From Megaustenia siamemsis (lineage: Eukaryota > Mollusca > Gastropoda > Stylommatophora > Ariophantidae), in assembly GCA_032433765.1 (NCBI GenBank), contig JAVIAB010000092.1, positions 101,576,564 to 101,640,563 on the forward strand: a DNA stretch of 64,000 nucleotides, given 5' to 3'. Under the pieces are notes generated by a model that had not been told where the DNA came from, did not search any database, and saw only the letters and a list, made by a program, of their open reading frames with translations. Below, one piece after another: positions 21,485-33,115 of the stretch; the stretch's first letter is position 1, and the number at the start of each line of letters is the position of its first letter. The position numbers and the translations under genes were made by a program.

Positions 21485-21690
21485 CCACACTGATCATCTT
21501 CATCATCAAGTACCATGGCTGCTGGCGTAGGTGATCATGTCTCTCCACAACTTTCGATCTCGATAATTATTTATAATTTTTTTGTTGACCTTCAGCCAAG
21601 CCATTCTCTTAATTTAAGCTGGCTGGTATCTTTTCTCTTTGCTTCCCTCTATCTCTTTATCCCTCAACTTTCTCAGTTGTCATAATATAT
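21485..21690 (-). pseudogene. RTE-like LINE 3' end
   Basis: The minus strand starts from a gatgatgat tail and the tgatcatgtctctccacaac landmark, also seen at 32470-32510 and (plus) at 36330-36380. The short C-terminal segment is broken. Confidence 0.6.
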
Positions 21691-22204
21691 TGCCTGCGGG
21701 TGAGACTTTTCAGTCAAAGGCTAGCGGGCACAAATCGACAGAAGGCAACATTGACCCCACTGTCGAAACATCTTTGTATAATTAAAAGAAAGAAAGTAGA
21801 CAGACTTCCGCATACGATGGTTAATCATTAATTTCGAACTGATAAGCTGTGTACTGTAATCGTCTGCACGTTAAACTTTCATTTGAAAACACAAAAGTAG
21901 GAGACAGCTCCAAACGCCAATTTATTTTTTCTTAAGTTGGCTATGAAATTATGAACGATGACGAGAAATTGTATTATTTAGTTTTGAAGGGAAATACGAG
22001 AAAAATAAAACAGAAATATAGAATGTAGTTTTTAGAAGCACAATTTGTGCGTTTCGATCTGAATGCTGAAGAACAACAGAAAAAGAAACACTAAACTGTC
22101 GCTCTTTCTTACAAACTGCTAGGCGAAAATTTGGATAATAATTTCCATCCTTTCTTTCTTCATGCAATAAACATGGGGGAAGTTGGGGTAATACTGACAT
22201 GCTT

Positions 22205-22395
22205 AATCAAACTTCTTCATTGATCTTTATCTGCGATCCCTCTTTGGGACTATGCCAAGCCGTGGCCTTCTATTCTTTGATGTTAGCTTCCCATCTCTTT
22301 ATTTATCTACCTCTCCTTCTCCGTCCCTTTATGGTTCCATGCAGAATGTTCTTGTCCAGACTAGACGGTAGAGGTACATGGCCGAACAATTTCAT
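22205..22395 (-). pseudogene. LINE C-terminal fragment
   Basis: Read on the minus strand the piece gives GHVPLPSSLDKNILHGTIKGRRRRGR followed, after a stop, by a WEANIKE-like segment, a common LINE C-terminal pattern. A related tail (RRGRQR, then KE*TGLNF) is on the plus strand at 50160-50290. Confidence 0.55.
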
Positions 22396-22429
22396 TTTGC
22401 GTTTGTCCACAACAATTAAAAGATCATGT

Positions 22430-22735
22430 TGAGAATAATTTAGGTAGAACAAAAAATAACTAAGCTAACACAAAAGAATAATTTAGGTAGAACAAAAAAT
22501 AACTAAGCTAACACAACAAAATAATTTAGGTAGAACAAAAAATAACTAAGCTAACACAAAATAATAATTTAGGTAGAACAAAAAATAACTAAGCTAACAC
22601 AAGAGAATAATTTAGCTAACACAAAAGAATAATTTAGCTAACACAAAAGAATAATTTAGCTAACACAAAAGAATAATTTAGCTAACACAAAAGAATAATT
22701 TAGGTAACAAAAATATTTTAGGTAAAATAAAAAAA
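22430..22735. repeat. 43-bp and 22-bp tandem repeats
   Basis: About four copies of a 43-bp unit (ataatttaggtagaacaaaa then aataactaagctaacacaaa) are followed by about five copies of a shortened 22-bp derivative (gaataatttagctaacacaa). The short unit looks like the long one with an internal deletion, then separately amplified. The gaataattaagctattacaa at about 23249 may be a stray unit. Confidence 0.88.
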
Positions 22736-22744
22736 TATAATTTC

Positions 22745-23040
22745 TTCTTCCATTAAACTCCATGTGGAGCATAGGTTTTCAAAAAAACACGTTCCAAGCC
22801 GTTTTGTTTCTTGTCATTCTTTTAAGATCATTCCATGTCTTCCCCATAATCATCATCTCTGCTTCCCCCTGTCTTCTCCGAGAATATTTTGGTCTTTCTT
22901 ATTGTCTCTACTCCTTGGGGTTCCAAAAGGGGCTGTCGTGTAATACTCGTGTTCTATCCAGCACCACAGTTTTGTTGTGTCTCTTTGTCCACTATTATTT
23001 GACTGGTACATTTCCATAATTCCACGATAGAGATATTATC
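22745..23040 (-). pseudogene. LINE C-terminal fragment
   Basis: Related to 46330-46530. On the minus strand it encodes a K-R-G-R rich segment, an arginine-tryptophan helix and a C-terminus from the landmark aaaacctatgctccacatgg. Many breaks. Confidence 0.5.
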
Positions 23041-23579
23041 CTGCTATTTCGTCCTTTTCTTTCTGCCGAAGCATCCATCAATGAAGGTCTATATCTTCTG
23101 ATTATCATTTTTGCTGTTCTCCATGTTTCAAGTCATATAATAGTACTGACTAAACATCGGAGTTAAACATTTTTATTTTTTGTATTTAACCTAATTTCTT
23201 TGCATTACCTATGTTTCTCTTGCAAGAAAAAAAAATTAGCCGTCTCAAAAGAATAATTAAGCTATTACAAAGCAGCATCCAATAACTGCTTAATAAGAGT
23301 TGGAACAAAGGGAAATGTACAAATTGATACAAGCAGACGTTGACGCTGAAGAGAACATGATCTGAATGTTGAAGTAAAACAGGAAAAGAAATATTTTGGC
23401 TGTAACTGTTATCTGACAATCTGTATTTCCCACTAATAAAGTTAGTTAACAATGCAGAAACGAGCAAGCACCCTCACCACGCTTCATGTGTGTGTAAAGG
23501 AGACAGCTTTAATGACAATACGTTTATAATCATCAGAACATTTTTTTTTGTTCAGTGAGGTAGGGTGGGTGAAGTTTGG

Positions 23580-23790
23580 TTAGTATTACGTGAAGCCGTC
23601 TTTCTTTACCAAAATAATTCTCCGGTCCACAGTCAGGCTTGATGGAACTTGAAACTGGATATGCGCTGTGCCGAGGAGAAGGACTCGATCTTGCTTCGGA
23701 CCATCTATTGTTTTTTTTTTTTTCTGTTGTTGATTATTATTTTTTTTTCCAAGGCTGTAAACATACATCTTCCCCTGAAATGATGCTGAG
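23580..23790 (+). mobile_element. Second dispersed relative of the 438-bp unit (partial)
   Basis: Shares the box B region (aaggactcgatcttgcttcg, gaccatctattg), the long T runs with ctgttgttgatt, and gctgtaaacatac with the satellite unit and with 17440-17775. The left half is absent or too diverged to recognise. Confidence 0.6.
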
Positions 23791-24784
23791 AATCTAACCC
23801 GTTCGTTAGTTCTCAAGATGTTAGTTCACTAAGTACTAGCGCAGCTTGCAGTTAACTAAAGCGGCATGTAATAGCTGTTTATGTGTCACCACAAAATATA
23901 ACCATGTACGGTGTTAAAAGTAGAAGCTGGCAAAGGCTACAACAAGGAGTTTGAACAGAGACTATTTTTTTTAAATCATCAGGAACATTCAGTTAATTTC
24001 CGTTGTATAAAACATGAGAAATGGTGCAAATATATTGTAACTGGTACGTACGTTGATATAATCGATGACAATGTGAATTAGATTGGGATCTCACTGTGTG
24101 TTGAACGCAGTGAACAAGGTCGTTTATGTAGGAGTGTAAAGAGTGAGGATCACTTAACAGATGACTGTTAAAGGTAAGAAAGAGATAGTAAAAACAATGA
24201 ATGAAACGAGTAATATTGTAAAAAAAAGTTCATATGAAACAAGCATTAAATATCTAATACAATAAGAAATACTAGCAATGTACATATGAAACAATTAAAC
24301 AAAATATAATAAAACTAAAAATTCTGAAAAAGTAAATATAAAACAAATTAACAGTTTAATAAAGCGAGAAATACTGATTAGACAAAGTAAATATTTATAT
24401 TATAATTTACAAATATCATAATAACACAAAAGGTGCAAGAAAATCAAATTCACAATAGATGCAAAAAAAAAAAAAAAGAAAGGTCTGCTCTTCAACACAA
24501 TCTTCATTCCAACGTTGTTGAATAGTCAAACTAGGACGCTAAATTCTAGAGCAGCTCAACAGATAAACACCTAAGTTAAATACATTGGACTATTTAGAGG
24601 AACATATAGAGGCAAAGAACTCAAGCAAAGATAATACGCAGTAAAATATATCAAAGAAACAACAAAATTAAACGGTTTGGCGGTGTCACAAAACATAAAC
24701 AACTTAACACAATTCACTCAGCTACAAACACGGTAAATAAACAAGTGAACGAAAAATATTCTAAAAAGAATGAGAATATTAATA
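23791..24784. other. No recognisable gene
   Basis: Very AT-rich, short ORFs only, no repeats that I can match. Confidence 0.45.
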
Positions 24785-25140
24785 GTCTCCGTCAGTCATA
24801 GTTGACTGTGAATTTTGCAGCGCCCCCCTAGAAATGTTATTATTTATTTTCTTTCGACGTGTATTTTCTTTTCTATGAATCTATCTGTTTCTAGTTTGAG
24901 TTGGAGCTTTACAGTGTGTTTCCAAAGATTACGGTCTGCAGCTCTTTTTTCTCAGGCTGCAGGGTTTATGTTCAGAGTCTTCATGTCACGTTTACACACG
25001 TCTACAAATCGAAGTTTTGGGCGCCCTCAAGTTCCTTTGCCATCTGCTAGTTGTCCATAGAGTATATCTCTTGATATGCGGTCATCTTTAATGTGGTGTA
25101 CGCAAGCAAGACAGCGTAACCTACGTTGTTTGAGCAGCTT
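24785..25140 (-). pseudogene. LINE 3' end with 3' UTR
   Basis: The minus strand encodes a decayed C-terminus: RCLAHHIKDDRISRDILYG, then GRPKLRFVDVCKRDMK, then a short tail. It is followed by a 3' UTR with ggggggcgctgcaaaattca and cagtcaactatgactgacgg. The same UTR is present in the opposite orientation at 27491-27555. Confidence 0.65.
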
Positions 25141-26370
25141 TCGGAAGGACTGTGCGAAGTGCATAGATTGCTAAAACGAGTAACGAATAGATGTTCTCAA
25201 GCAGAAAAAAATGCGTAAGTGATTCGGGTAATGAATGTAAATTAACAAACTTAAACAAAATGCAAGAGCATCACTTGAAGCGATGCCAGAGTAGAGAGCT
25301 ACGCGTAGAGCCAAGTAAGATGGAATAAAACTGGGGTTGTCAACTGCTCAATGGGGAGAAATATACAGAGCAGGAAGTCCAAACACTTATGGTGGTGTCC
25401 AAAATGAGGCTGAAATTGCTGACTTAGAGAAAGATTTTTAGGAGGCGTGAGAACAAAAAAAAAAACAGCAAAGGGCCACAAAATGTCCCTCTCCTCCATG
25501 CTGAAAGACAAAAACGAAATAAAAGAACAAGAAAAATAAACGGAGAGCAATGTACATAAGAGAGCGACAGTGATGTAAATGAAAAAAAGAAACATCAATA
25601 TATAGATCAATGGTAATATGTCAGAAATGATCATCAAATTCAAGTGGCAAGATGAAGCGTCATTAATACTTGAAAGACGCAACTACTGATTGTTTGCCCT
25701 CGATCAACATTGAGCGGCTGAAGCTGATTTAATAAACAAGAAGACAAACTCAATGACTGATAGGAGAGGTTGTGTATTGAGATAATTATTTCTGTTTGAC
25801 ATTTTTCAATTATTGTTTGCTTCTTATGATGTAAAAGTGCCGCTTAACGACCTTGGCAAGTAGTAATAAATATGTGTCAATATTTAGCCGATCTTTTTCA
25901 CAAGGTCAGGGATTAGACGGTACAGTTGTCTGGGTAATCACGTGACTAATGGTAGCGAGTCGGTTGTGTACTGTAGCCTGATTGCTTATAGATGACTTGA
26001 GACTGGGAAAATGTTTGATTTGCTCCCGTGATGTGTACAAATAACAAATCATTCTGATTCAACACAAGTACTGTTATAACACAATAGTACATTGGTAAAC
26101 TGAAATCTTCCTTGCACATTTAATAGCTGTAATGGCTCATTGTACATCCCTAGACCGGCCGTACGATAATCTTACGGTCTGTTGTTTGATGTGCGACGGG
26201 GATAATCTGACGATGAAGTGTGCGTGTCTATATGTTCGGAATTGGAGTCAACAACGATGGGCTAACATCATCAAGCGCTATACATTTTAAAAAAATACGA
26301 CGGTCATCATTTTCAAGAGGACGTGAACTTCCATGGTATATGGTGGATAGGCGGCGGGAACAATTGAAGG
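25141..26370. other. No recognisable gene
   Basis: The longest frame (minus strand, 25299-25682, 127 codons, hydrophobic) has no family features. I treat it as chance. Confidence 0.4.
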
Positions 26371-26374
26371 CTAT

Positions 26375-26490
26375 GCAAGAAAAGTGTTGCTTGTTGCAGT
26401 TTCCTCATTATTCCAAGTCCGGCTTGTTGCAGGAGTTACTGAGTTAAGTGCTCTGTGCACACCGTGAGCTGTGTGTCTCATCCGTTTTGA
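26375..26490. repeat. Interspersed repeat, inverted relative to 34465-34560
   Basis: The reverse complement (gtgcacagagcacttaactc, ccggacttggaata, gaggaaactgc) matches 34490-34555 closely (gtgcacagagcactaaactc, ccggacttagaata, gagaaaactgc). Family unknown. Confidence 0.6.
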
Positions 26491-26522
26491 TAATTTTTCG
26501 ATATTCCAATTGTTTATGATGA

Positions 26523-27047
26523 GTGATAATAACACAGTTACAAAGCCGGTTTGATTCTCTGTCAGATTTGTCATTTCTTGAAATTTTTGACTGTAAGAAA
26601 TTTTTAACATGTTCAAAAGAGTTTCCAGAAGAGCAGTTTTCCAAACTGAACGGAATATATGGGAAATATTTTGATATAGTAAGACTGAGATCTGAATTAA
26701 AGGCAATGTTTGTATCCCAACACTTTAAAGAAATGTATGTGTCCGACATTCATAGATTTCTTTTGAACAAAGGACTTCACAGTGGTCTTCCAGAACTTCA
26801 TAAACTTTGTGAATTAATATTGACAATTCCTGCATCGTCGTCTTCAGTGGAACGTTCGTTTTCTGCATTAAAACGCATTAAAAATTTCATAAGGAACTCG
26901 CAGGGGCAATGTCGTCTTTCTGCTCTATCAATGATGTCAATTGAAAAAGACCTTCTTGTAGAGATGAAAGGCAATGATGACTTTTATAACAAAGTAACAG
27001 AGGACTTTAGCAGAAAGAGCCGCAGAATAGAACTGAACTTCAAATAA
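26523..27047 (+). pseudogene. hAT-superfamily transposase C-terminal fragment
   Basis: The 174-residue frame ends with the hAT dimerisation region at about residues 75-150: a LCELILTIPASSSSVERSFS core, then SALKRIKNFIRN, LSALSMMSIEKDL and a short tail. This is characteristic of hAT transposases of the ZMYM/zinc-finger-like type. The N-terminal zinc finger and the RNase H-like catalytic core are missing, so it cannot be an autonomous transposase. The start at 26523 is simply the first available codon. No terminal inverted repeats were recognised nearby. Confidence 0.8.
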
Positions 27048-27490
27048 CTGGGTGAGTAGAAAATTATCATTTTTTAAAAGTTGCATGCTCTCTTTCAGAC
27101 CCCAGGATACGCCACTGTTAGATATCCAAGACAGAATCCTTAAAAGTCCAGACAAGTCATTAAGAAAACTGTCGCAACAAGTGAACTTACCATTGAGCAC
27201 ATATTGTGATGACGTCATAAACATTTTTTTCAAATTGACCTAGATACCAAGTGTAGTGAGACTTTATAAACACCCTATAGTTCAGCGTTGTTTTTAACAT
27301 TGCTTTGGCTATTCCTGCGATGCGGTTAGCACCAAAATGTTCTGGACCTGTCAGACCTCTGGATGGCTCGGTCACGTGAGAAAAGTAACATCTTGCATGG
27401 GCCAGCAACATGTGTCTTTTTTTTCTGTCCAATCTCGCGTTCTGGAATAAAAAAAAAGAAATATGCGGCGAAATTAAAAAAAAAAAAAAA

Positions 27491-27560
27491 ATAACATTTC
27501 CTAGGGGCGCTGCAAAATCCACAGTCAACTATGACTCCCTGAGGCTACTATCTTAGTTGC
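27491..27560 (+). repeat. LINE 3' UTR piece, inverted relative to 24785-24845
   Basis: aggggcgctgcaaaatccac and agtcaactatgactcc match the 3' UTR of the minus-strand LINE at 24785-25140. Preceded by a 15-base A run. Confidence 0.65.
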
Positions 27561-27753
27561 ATCACAATCAAGCATATTATCATCTGATAGACTAGAAGTA
27601 TGTGCAAACAGTAAACTGCTGGAACTACCATCATGGATACTTACGTCACCTGTCAGTATTGAGTCTGTACCTTGGTATTTATTCGGAGTACTGCAAGTTT
27701 CTGTCCTCAATTATCGTTATTAAGGTTTACAACTCTCACTAGTTTCTGTTTTT

Positions 27754-28137
27754 ACAAATAGATTGCTTGTAAGTCTATTCTTTATTTAATCTACTTATTC
27801 ACAAATAGATTGCTTGTAAGCCTATTCTTTATTTAATCTACTTATTCACAAATAGATTGCTTGTAAGTCTATTCTTTATTTAATCTACTTATTCACAAAT
27901 AGATTGCTTGTAAGTCTATTCTTTATTTAGTCTGCTTATTCACAAATAGATTGCTTGTAAGTCTATTCTTTATTTAATCTACTTATTCACAAATAGATTG
28001 CTTGTAAGTCTATTCTTTATTTAGTCTACTTATTCACAAATAGATTGCTTGTAAGTCTATTCTTTATTTAATCTACTTATTCACAAATAGATTGCTTGTA
28101 AGTCTATTCTTTATTTAATCTACTTATTCACAAATAC
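27754..28137. repeat. 47-bp tandem repeat, eight copies
   Basis: The unit is acaaatagattgcttgtaag followed by tctattctttatttaatcta and cttattc. Eight copies are nearly identical, with single substitutions only (taagcctatt, tttagtctg), which points to recent expansion or homogenisation. Confidence 0.95.
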
Positions 28138-28520
28138 CACCTCTCGTTCCCCCACATGATCTCATCCAATTCCCCCTCATTCAGGAATTTCCCACATTCT
28201 TGTCTGATCAGACCAGCTTAACCGGTGTCTCTTCTAGAACGTGGATTACTAATTTCCTCAGAAATAAGAACAAACTGTAATAGTTATTCACGCGCCAGCC
28301 CAGCTGTATTATATTCCACTCAATCAACAAGTTTGATGTCGTAGTCATCAAGGGTTGCTTGCTTTTTTTTTTCTTTCTTTTTCTTTCAGGATGTTATTAC
28401 TCACAACATAACATTCGTACATTTTCATTTTCAAACTGTTTCCAGTTTATCAGTTTGTTGACTACACAACATTGATTTTCCTTAAATGTGTAATGTTATA
28501 GCATTATAACATTGCTGACC

Positions 28521-28710
28521 TACGGCTTCCGGGTTCACCCAGCCTTAAATAGGTATCGACATTTTTTTCTGGGAAAGTAAAGCGGCATGGGCGTAATATC
28601 GACCACATTGCCCCAGAATATTTTGCCGAAGGTCTATACAAATTATGGTCACTAACACCATATTCCCTATACGTCGCTTGGCGTGACGGGATTCTTTACC
28701 TTTTTTTTTA
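28521..28710 (+). mobile_element. SINE family A, 5'-truncated
   Basis: Begins in the tRNA-like T-arm end (cggcttccgggttcaccc) and runs to ggcgtgacgggattctttac and a T-rich tail. Boxes A and B are missing. Confidence 0.8.
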
Positions 28711-28944
28711 TAGCGGCAAGAACGTTTGATACACGTGAACGCTACAGTATTTAACTGATTAAAATCTCTTCAATCAATTTGTCAATTTATGACACCATAT
28801 ACAAAACATACAATGTTTTGCTACGGTAAATATATATGTATTATGTTTTAGTAGATAATAATCCTAATACGACGATCAGGTACAGGCAAATTTGAGAGTA
28901 TCAAGGGTGTGCTAGTCAAATTTAACCACAACAATTTTTTTTTA

Positions 28945-29295
28945 ACTTCATGTTACAGCTTCTACTAATCGCGATTAATGCAATATTAGAAGATGTGCAT
29001 TTTACCTACCTGGAGAGACACACAAGTGATCGCACATCATGGAGAGCATGTATAAGGAATGGTATAACATCATCTGAGAATGTACTAAGACAAAACGTAG
29101 AAGAGAAAAGATTCATGAAAAGGATGGAAAACCCTGTGGATCAGTGGGCCTGACTTATTCCTTATGTGGCCGTGTGTGTTTGTCAAACATTGGTAGAATT
29201 AGCCACGAGAGAAGCTGATCGACAAAAACACAACTTCAAAAAAATACACAATAGCCTCCACTAGACCGTCTGACAAGACGAAAAGGGCCATAACT
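28945..29295 (+). pseudogene. LINE 3' end, same family as the minus-strand LINE at 43370-45026
   Basis: Reads RTSWRACIRNGITSSENVLRQN with a tail that includes NPVDQWA, then a 3' UTR with tagcctccactagaccgtct. The same stretch occurs reverse-complemented at 43370-43640. 5' truncated. Confidence 0.7.
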
Positions 29296-29346
29296 GAGAC
29301 ACACATGAAGAAATTAACTAAAGTATCATTTACAAACAGGTATGTC

Positions 29347-29629
29347 TTGCATAAGGGGAGCCGTGATAGCTCAGTGGTTAGTGAACTGGACTACAAAGGA
29401 CAAGGGGTAGGGTTCTATCCCAACCGACGGCTTCCGGGTTCACCCAGCCTTTAATGGGTAGCCGATTTTTTTCTGGGAAAGTGAAGCGGCACGGGCGTAA
29501 TACCGACCACATTACCCCAAAAATCATGTGCTGAAGATCTGTAAAATGTATGATCACTAACACCATATTCCCTATACGCCACTTGGCGTAACAGGGGTAC
29601 TTTACTTTTTTTTTTATGTGTTGCATAAG
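29347..29629 (+). mobile_element. SINE family A copy with target duplication
   Basis: Full-length: gggagccgtgatagctcagt at 29355, box A tagctcagtgg, box B ggttctatccc (one change from consensus) and the end ggcgtaacaggggtacttta with a T-run tail. Flanked by ttgcataag at 29347-29355 and 29621-29629. Confidence 0.88.
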
Positions 29630-29839
29630 AAATCTAAGGATATTGCATTTAACAGGTGACATGAAGACCTCATGAGAGAAACCAGTACACAAAGAGAACG
29701 TTTGGAGTGTATTGTAAACAGGCAGTATACATTATCTTTGGTTAAATGAAGATTAAGAAGAAAACTAGAGAATATATATTATATTAATATTTTCTGGTGA
29801 TACTTGCTGGCTTAAGTGATCATGTCTCTTTACAAAAAT

Positions 29840-30030
29840 ATGTGTATAAACTTGTTTATCAATTTTTGAGCAACAAATATGTTTATACAAATGTTTATAC
29901 AAATGTTTATAAATTTTTGAGCAACAAATATGTTTATACAAATGTTTATAAATTTTTGAGCAACAAATATGTTTATACACTTGTTTATCAGAGTTTCAGC
30001 AACATATCAGTTTATATACCTGAATATCAA
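29840..30030. repeat. Short tandem repeat, unit about 39-42 bp
   Basis: Repeats of gagcaacaaatatgtttata with caaatgtttataaattttt between them, about four copies with decay toward the right. Confidence 0.8.
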
Positions 30031-30049
30031 TTTCTTATCTGACTTTCTT

Positions 30050-30990
30050 TCATTGAAAATATTGTAGCAACGGAAAACTTAGAAGAAAAGAAAGACAGAG
30101 GAAGTCCGTAACAACTTTAAAAAAAAAAGCAACTGAACAGATTGGTTATTGGTTATTGGTTATGGAACATGATTCGATCACTGCAGGAACTGAACTGATA
30201 AGAATATAAAGAAATCGCAGTATGATCAATAAGAGACAATAACAACAAGGCAAACACATATAAAAAGCGTATAAATCAGCTTTACTAAACAGAAGATTTT
30301 AAACATTTCAGCACAGGCTTTCGTCAGTATAAGGAAAGAAATAAAAACATGAAAAATGATTACATAGATTTCTACTTAACTTCAGGCAGAGCTTTGGAGA
30401 CGTCGTCACGCAGTTCATAGAGAAAGGATGATTCTAGTGGCATGAGCACTTGCAAATTGTGAACGTTCAAGCCCGTGGATATGGATCGAATCATGATGAT
30501 GAATAACCGACAAACAAATCTAAACACTATAAACACTGGCATAGATTTCTGTTTCACAAGGAGAAAAAAACCTAGGTTTTATGAATATCTTAGGGATAAC
30601 TTGTAAACCGAAATAAATGTGGATTTGAATGAATGATTTTATATGATGAAGCATGCCCATCTTATGGGTTAATTTACTCCAGCATGCATTGTCATGCACA
30701 TTAATTGCAGCAATTTTTGTAGCCCAATTATTGGATTGCAACAATTATTCTAGCACGCAAATAAAATCACATCAGTAGCTGAGTTTCTCAGTATCTAAAG
30801 CATATCCTATGGATAAATGTATAATAAAAATAACTTGAAAATAATTACATGAAGGATTTGGTTAAATATTAATATTTGGATAGCGTTCCAGTCACGCTAA
30901 AAGGAGAATAAAATGACAAAGAAAAAAACTAACGAGTGTAAAACATGAATTAGTAAAATCAAGTAAATTGAACAAAGTGTCAATCAACTA
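30050..30990. other. No recognisable gene
   Basis: AT-rich with no long ORF; ttggttat repeats at 30143-30168 are the only local structure. Confidence 0.45.
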
Positions 30991-30999
30991 ACGCATTAT

Positions 31000-31690
31000 T
31001 AACAAGAAAGCAACAAGAAAGGTATTGTCTGAATAGTAAGAAAATAGAAGTAATGGTCATATCGAAGAAACAATCGTCACCATCATGCAAACATAAACAG
31101 GACAAATCTGAAACAAGTGCAACGCGTCAAATGCTTGGGAACAATAATAACATCAGATGGAAGATGCACCACAGAAACAAAAAGCAGAATAGCTCAGGCC
31201 AAAATAGCATTTCAGAAAATGAAAAACGTCTTGCCCAACAAATCTATGTCAGTAGAAGTGAGAAAGAGAGTTCTATATAGAGACAATTCTGACTTATGGA
31301 AGCGAATAATGGACAGTGAACAAAGAAATGAAAAGACGATTAGAGGCCATAGAGATGGGATTTCTCACAAGAATGTTGAAAGTTTCCTGGACAGCTAAAA
31401 AGACCAAAGGGAAATTCTCAAAGAGACAAACACAAAAAGGGAGCTCCTAGAAAAACAAACAACATTTTTTCGAGTGTATCATGAGAAGAGGTAAGTTGGA
31501 ATACGTGGCTGCAACTGGCAAAATACAGTGAAAGAGAGATCACAGATGACAAAGAGAGAAAATACTAGATAGTTTGGTGTTATGACATGGAAAACAGTCA
31601 AAAAACATAAGTAATACGATACACTGTTGATAGAAGATTGTGGAAGAACATGATCGTTTACACCAACTTTTATGGCACATGATGATGTTT
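31000..31690 (+). pseudogene. Decayed RTE-like LINE 3' half
   Basis: Frames at 31053-31280 and 31117-31398 and later pieces give the post-RT region: KCLGTIITSDGRCTTETKSRIAQAK, a short kmknvl segment, then a wtakk-like motif, GHV-like remnants and the 3' end near 31690 with gatgatg. There are multiple frameshifts. Related pieces lie at 35640-36385, 45925-46290, 16840-17190 and 54690-54900. Confidence 0.75.
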
Positions 31691-31867
31691 ATAACTAAGA
31701 TGCGCTGTCTTCATCAGTTTCGGGTCTGCCGAGACCTACAAGGTAAGGAGAGAAAAGAATAGAGCGTCTGTTACCTGCCATGCTTGTCATATGAGGCGGC
31801 TAATGAGATTTGGAATCGTCGCCTTGTCAGCGTGTAGGAGTGACCTAGTCAATGGAATTTACCGAAG

Positions 31868-32062
31868 CACATGAGAGCTCCTGTAATTTGCCGTTGTCCG
31901 AGACGGCCAGACACCGTACTTCAAGACCCTAAATCCAATGGAGGCTAAGGCACGAAAGAAACCACAGATTGGAAGAGAACAGTTACCACCGCATATGACG
32001 GGATTCGAACCCAGGACCTTGTCCAGAGGCTGGTGTTTTACCTCTCGACCACGGCATTCCAT
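31868..32062 (-). mobile_element. SINE family C copy
   Basis: On the minus strand it starts ggaatgccgtggtcgagagg. Box A is tggtcgagagg and box B gggttcgaatccc (reverse complement at 31999-32011). A ~100-bp body follows. A second, shorter relative is at 41695-41760. Confidence 0.65.
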
Positions 32063-32454
32063 ATATATCTCGTAGTTCATTTATTCTGAGACATGAATTA
32101 AATTCAAATCTAACAAGTGAGGCTATTTTGTCAATCAGGCCTGATTTTTGCTTGGTCACAGCCACAGAACTTACCCCAAATCTTTATTTTAATCAAAACA
32201 TTTATTTACTTTCAGTAAAATTGTTTTTTTTTTCTTCAAAATCCTAATGAACCAGTTCCAAAGCCCTGCACATTACCTTGTCTGTAGTGGTAGCTTTTGA
32301 GTGGCTGTTGTGCTAATATTTCCTATGTGGAGTTGACGATTTTGTCAAAACCTCTAATACAAATATTTGACTGCTCACACCTGTAGACGCATTCAAGGGG
32401 ACGGAGAATGCTGCGAATTTTGACATCAACTGGTTTGAGTTAAACAAGACTCAT

Positions 32455-33115
32455 CATCATCAAGTACCGAGCCTACTGGCATAGGTGATCATGTCTCTCC
32501 ACAACTTTTGATCTCGGCAGCTATTTATCATTTCTGTTGTTGACCTTCTACCAAGCCATTTTCTTAAGCTTCCCTCTATCTCTTCGTCCCTCAATTTTTC
32601 CAGTTGTTACAATATATTCCAGTTGTTCTCTTTTCATTACATTGCCACCAAAAAAAATGATTGTTTCTTCCTAATATTGGAAATTAGCTCTCTTTTTGCT
32701 TTGACCTCTCTCAGAACATCTTCATTACTCTTCTTAGCTGTCCATGGTACTCTCAACATTCATCTGTAAAACCCCATTTCTACAGACTCCAGTGATTTTC
32801 TTGTCTGTTGTCCTATTGTCCATGATTCGCATCCATATGTTAAGACTGGCTCTACATAACATTTAAGAACTTTTTTTCATGTTTCTATTGTTAAAAATGG
32901 ATTGCATAGTATCTTCCTCATTTTTTGGAAAGCTACTTTTGCCTGAGCCATTCTGCATCTCACCTCTTTTGTACACCTTCCGCCTGAGGTTAAAAAAGTC
33001 CTCAAATATTTAAATTCATTTACCTGTTTTAATATTGTTCCACTTGTCTTTATTTTGCACTGAGGGGATGTCTTTTTATGGATTTTACATATGTACCATA
33101 TGTGATGAGAGTTTT
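32455..33115 (-). pseudogene. RTE-like LINE 3' half
   Basis: The minus strand reads from SPQCKIKTSGTILKQVNEFKY through LTSGGRCTKEVRCRMAQAK, the CESW region at about 32820 and the wtakk-like segment, to a 3' end with gatgatga at 32455. It is the same family as 35640-36385, in opposite orientation and 5' truncated. Confidence 0.75.

Noticed and set aside
25299..25682. 127-codon hydrophobic minus-strand frame as a membrane protein
   Set aside because: AT-rich low-complexity composition and no recognised motif; no neighbouring gene structure.
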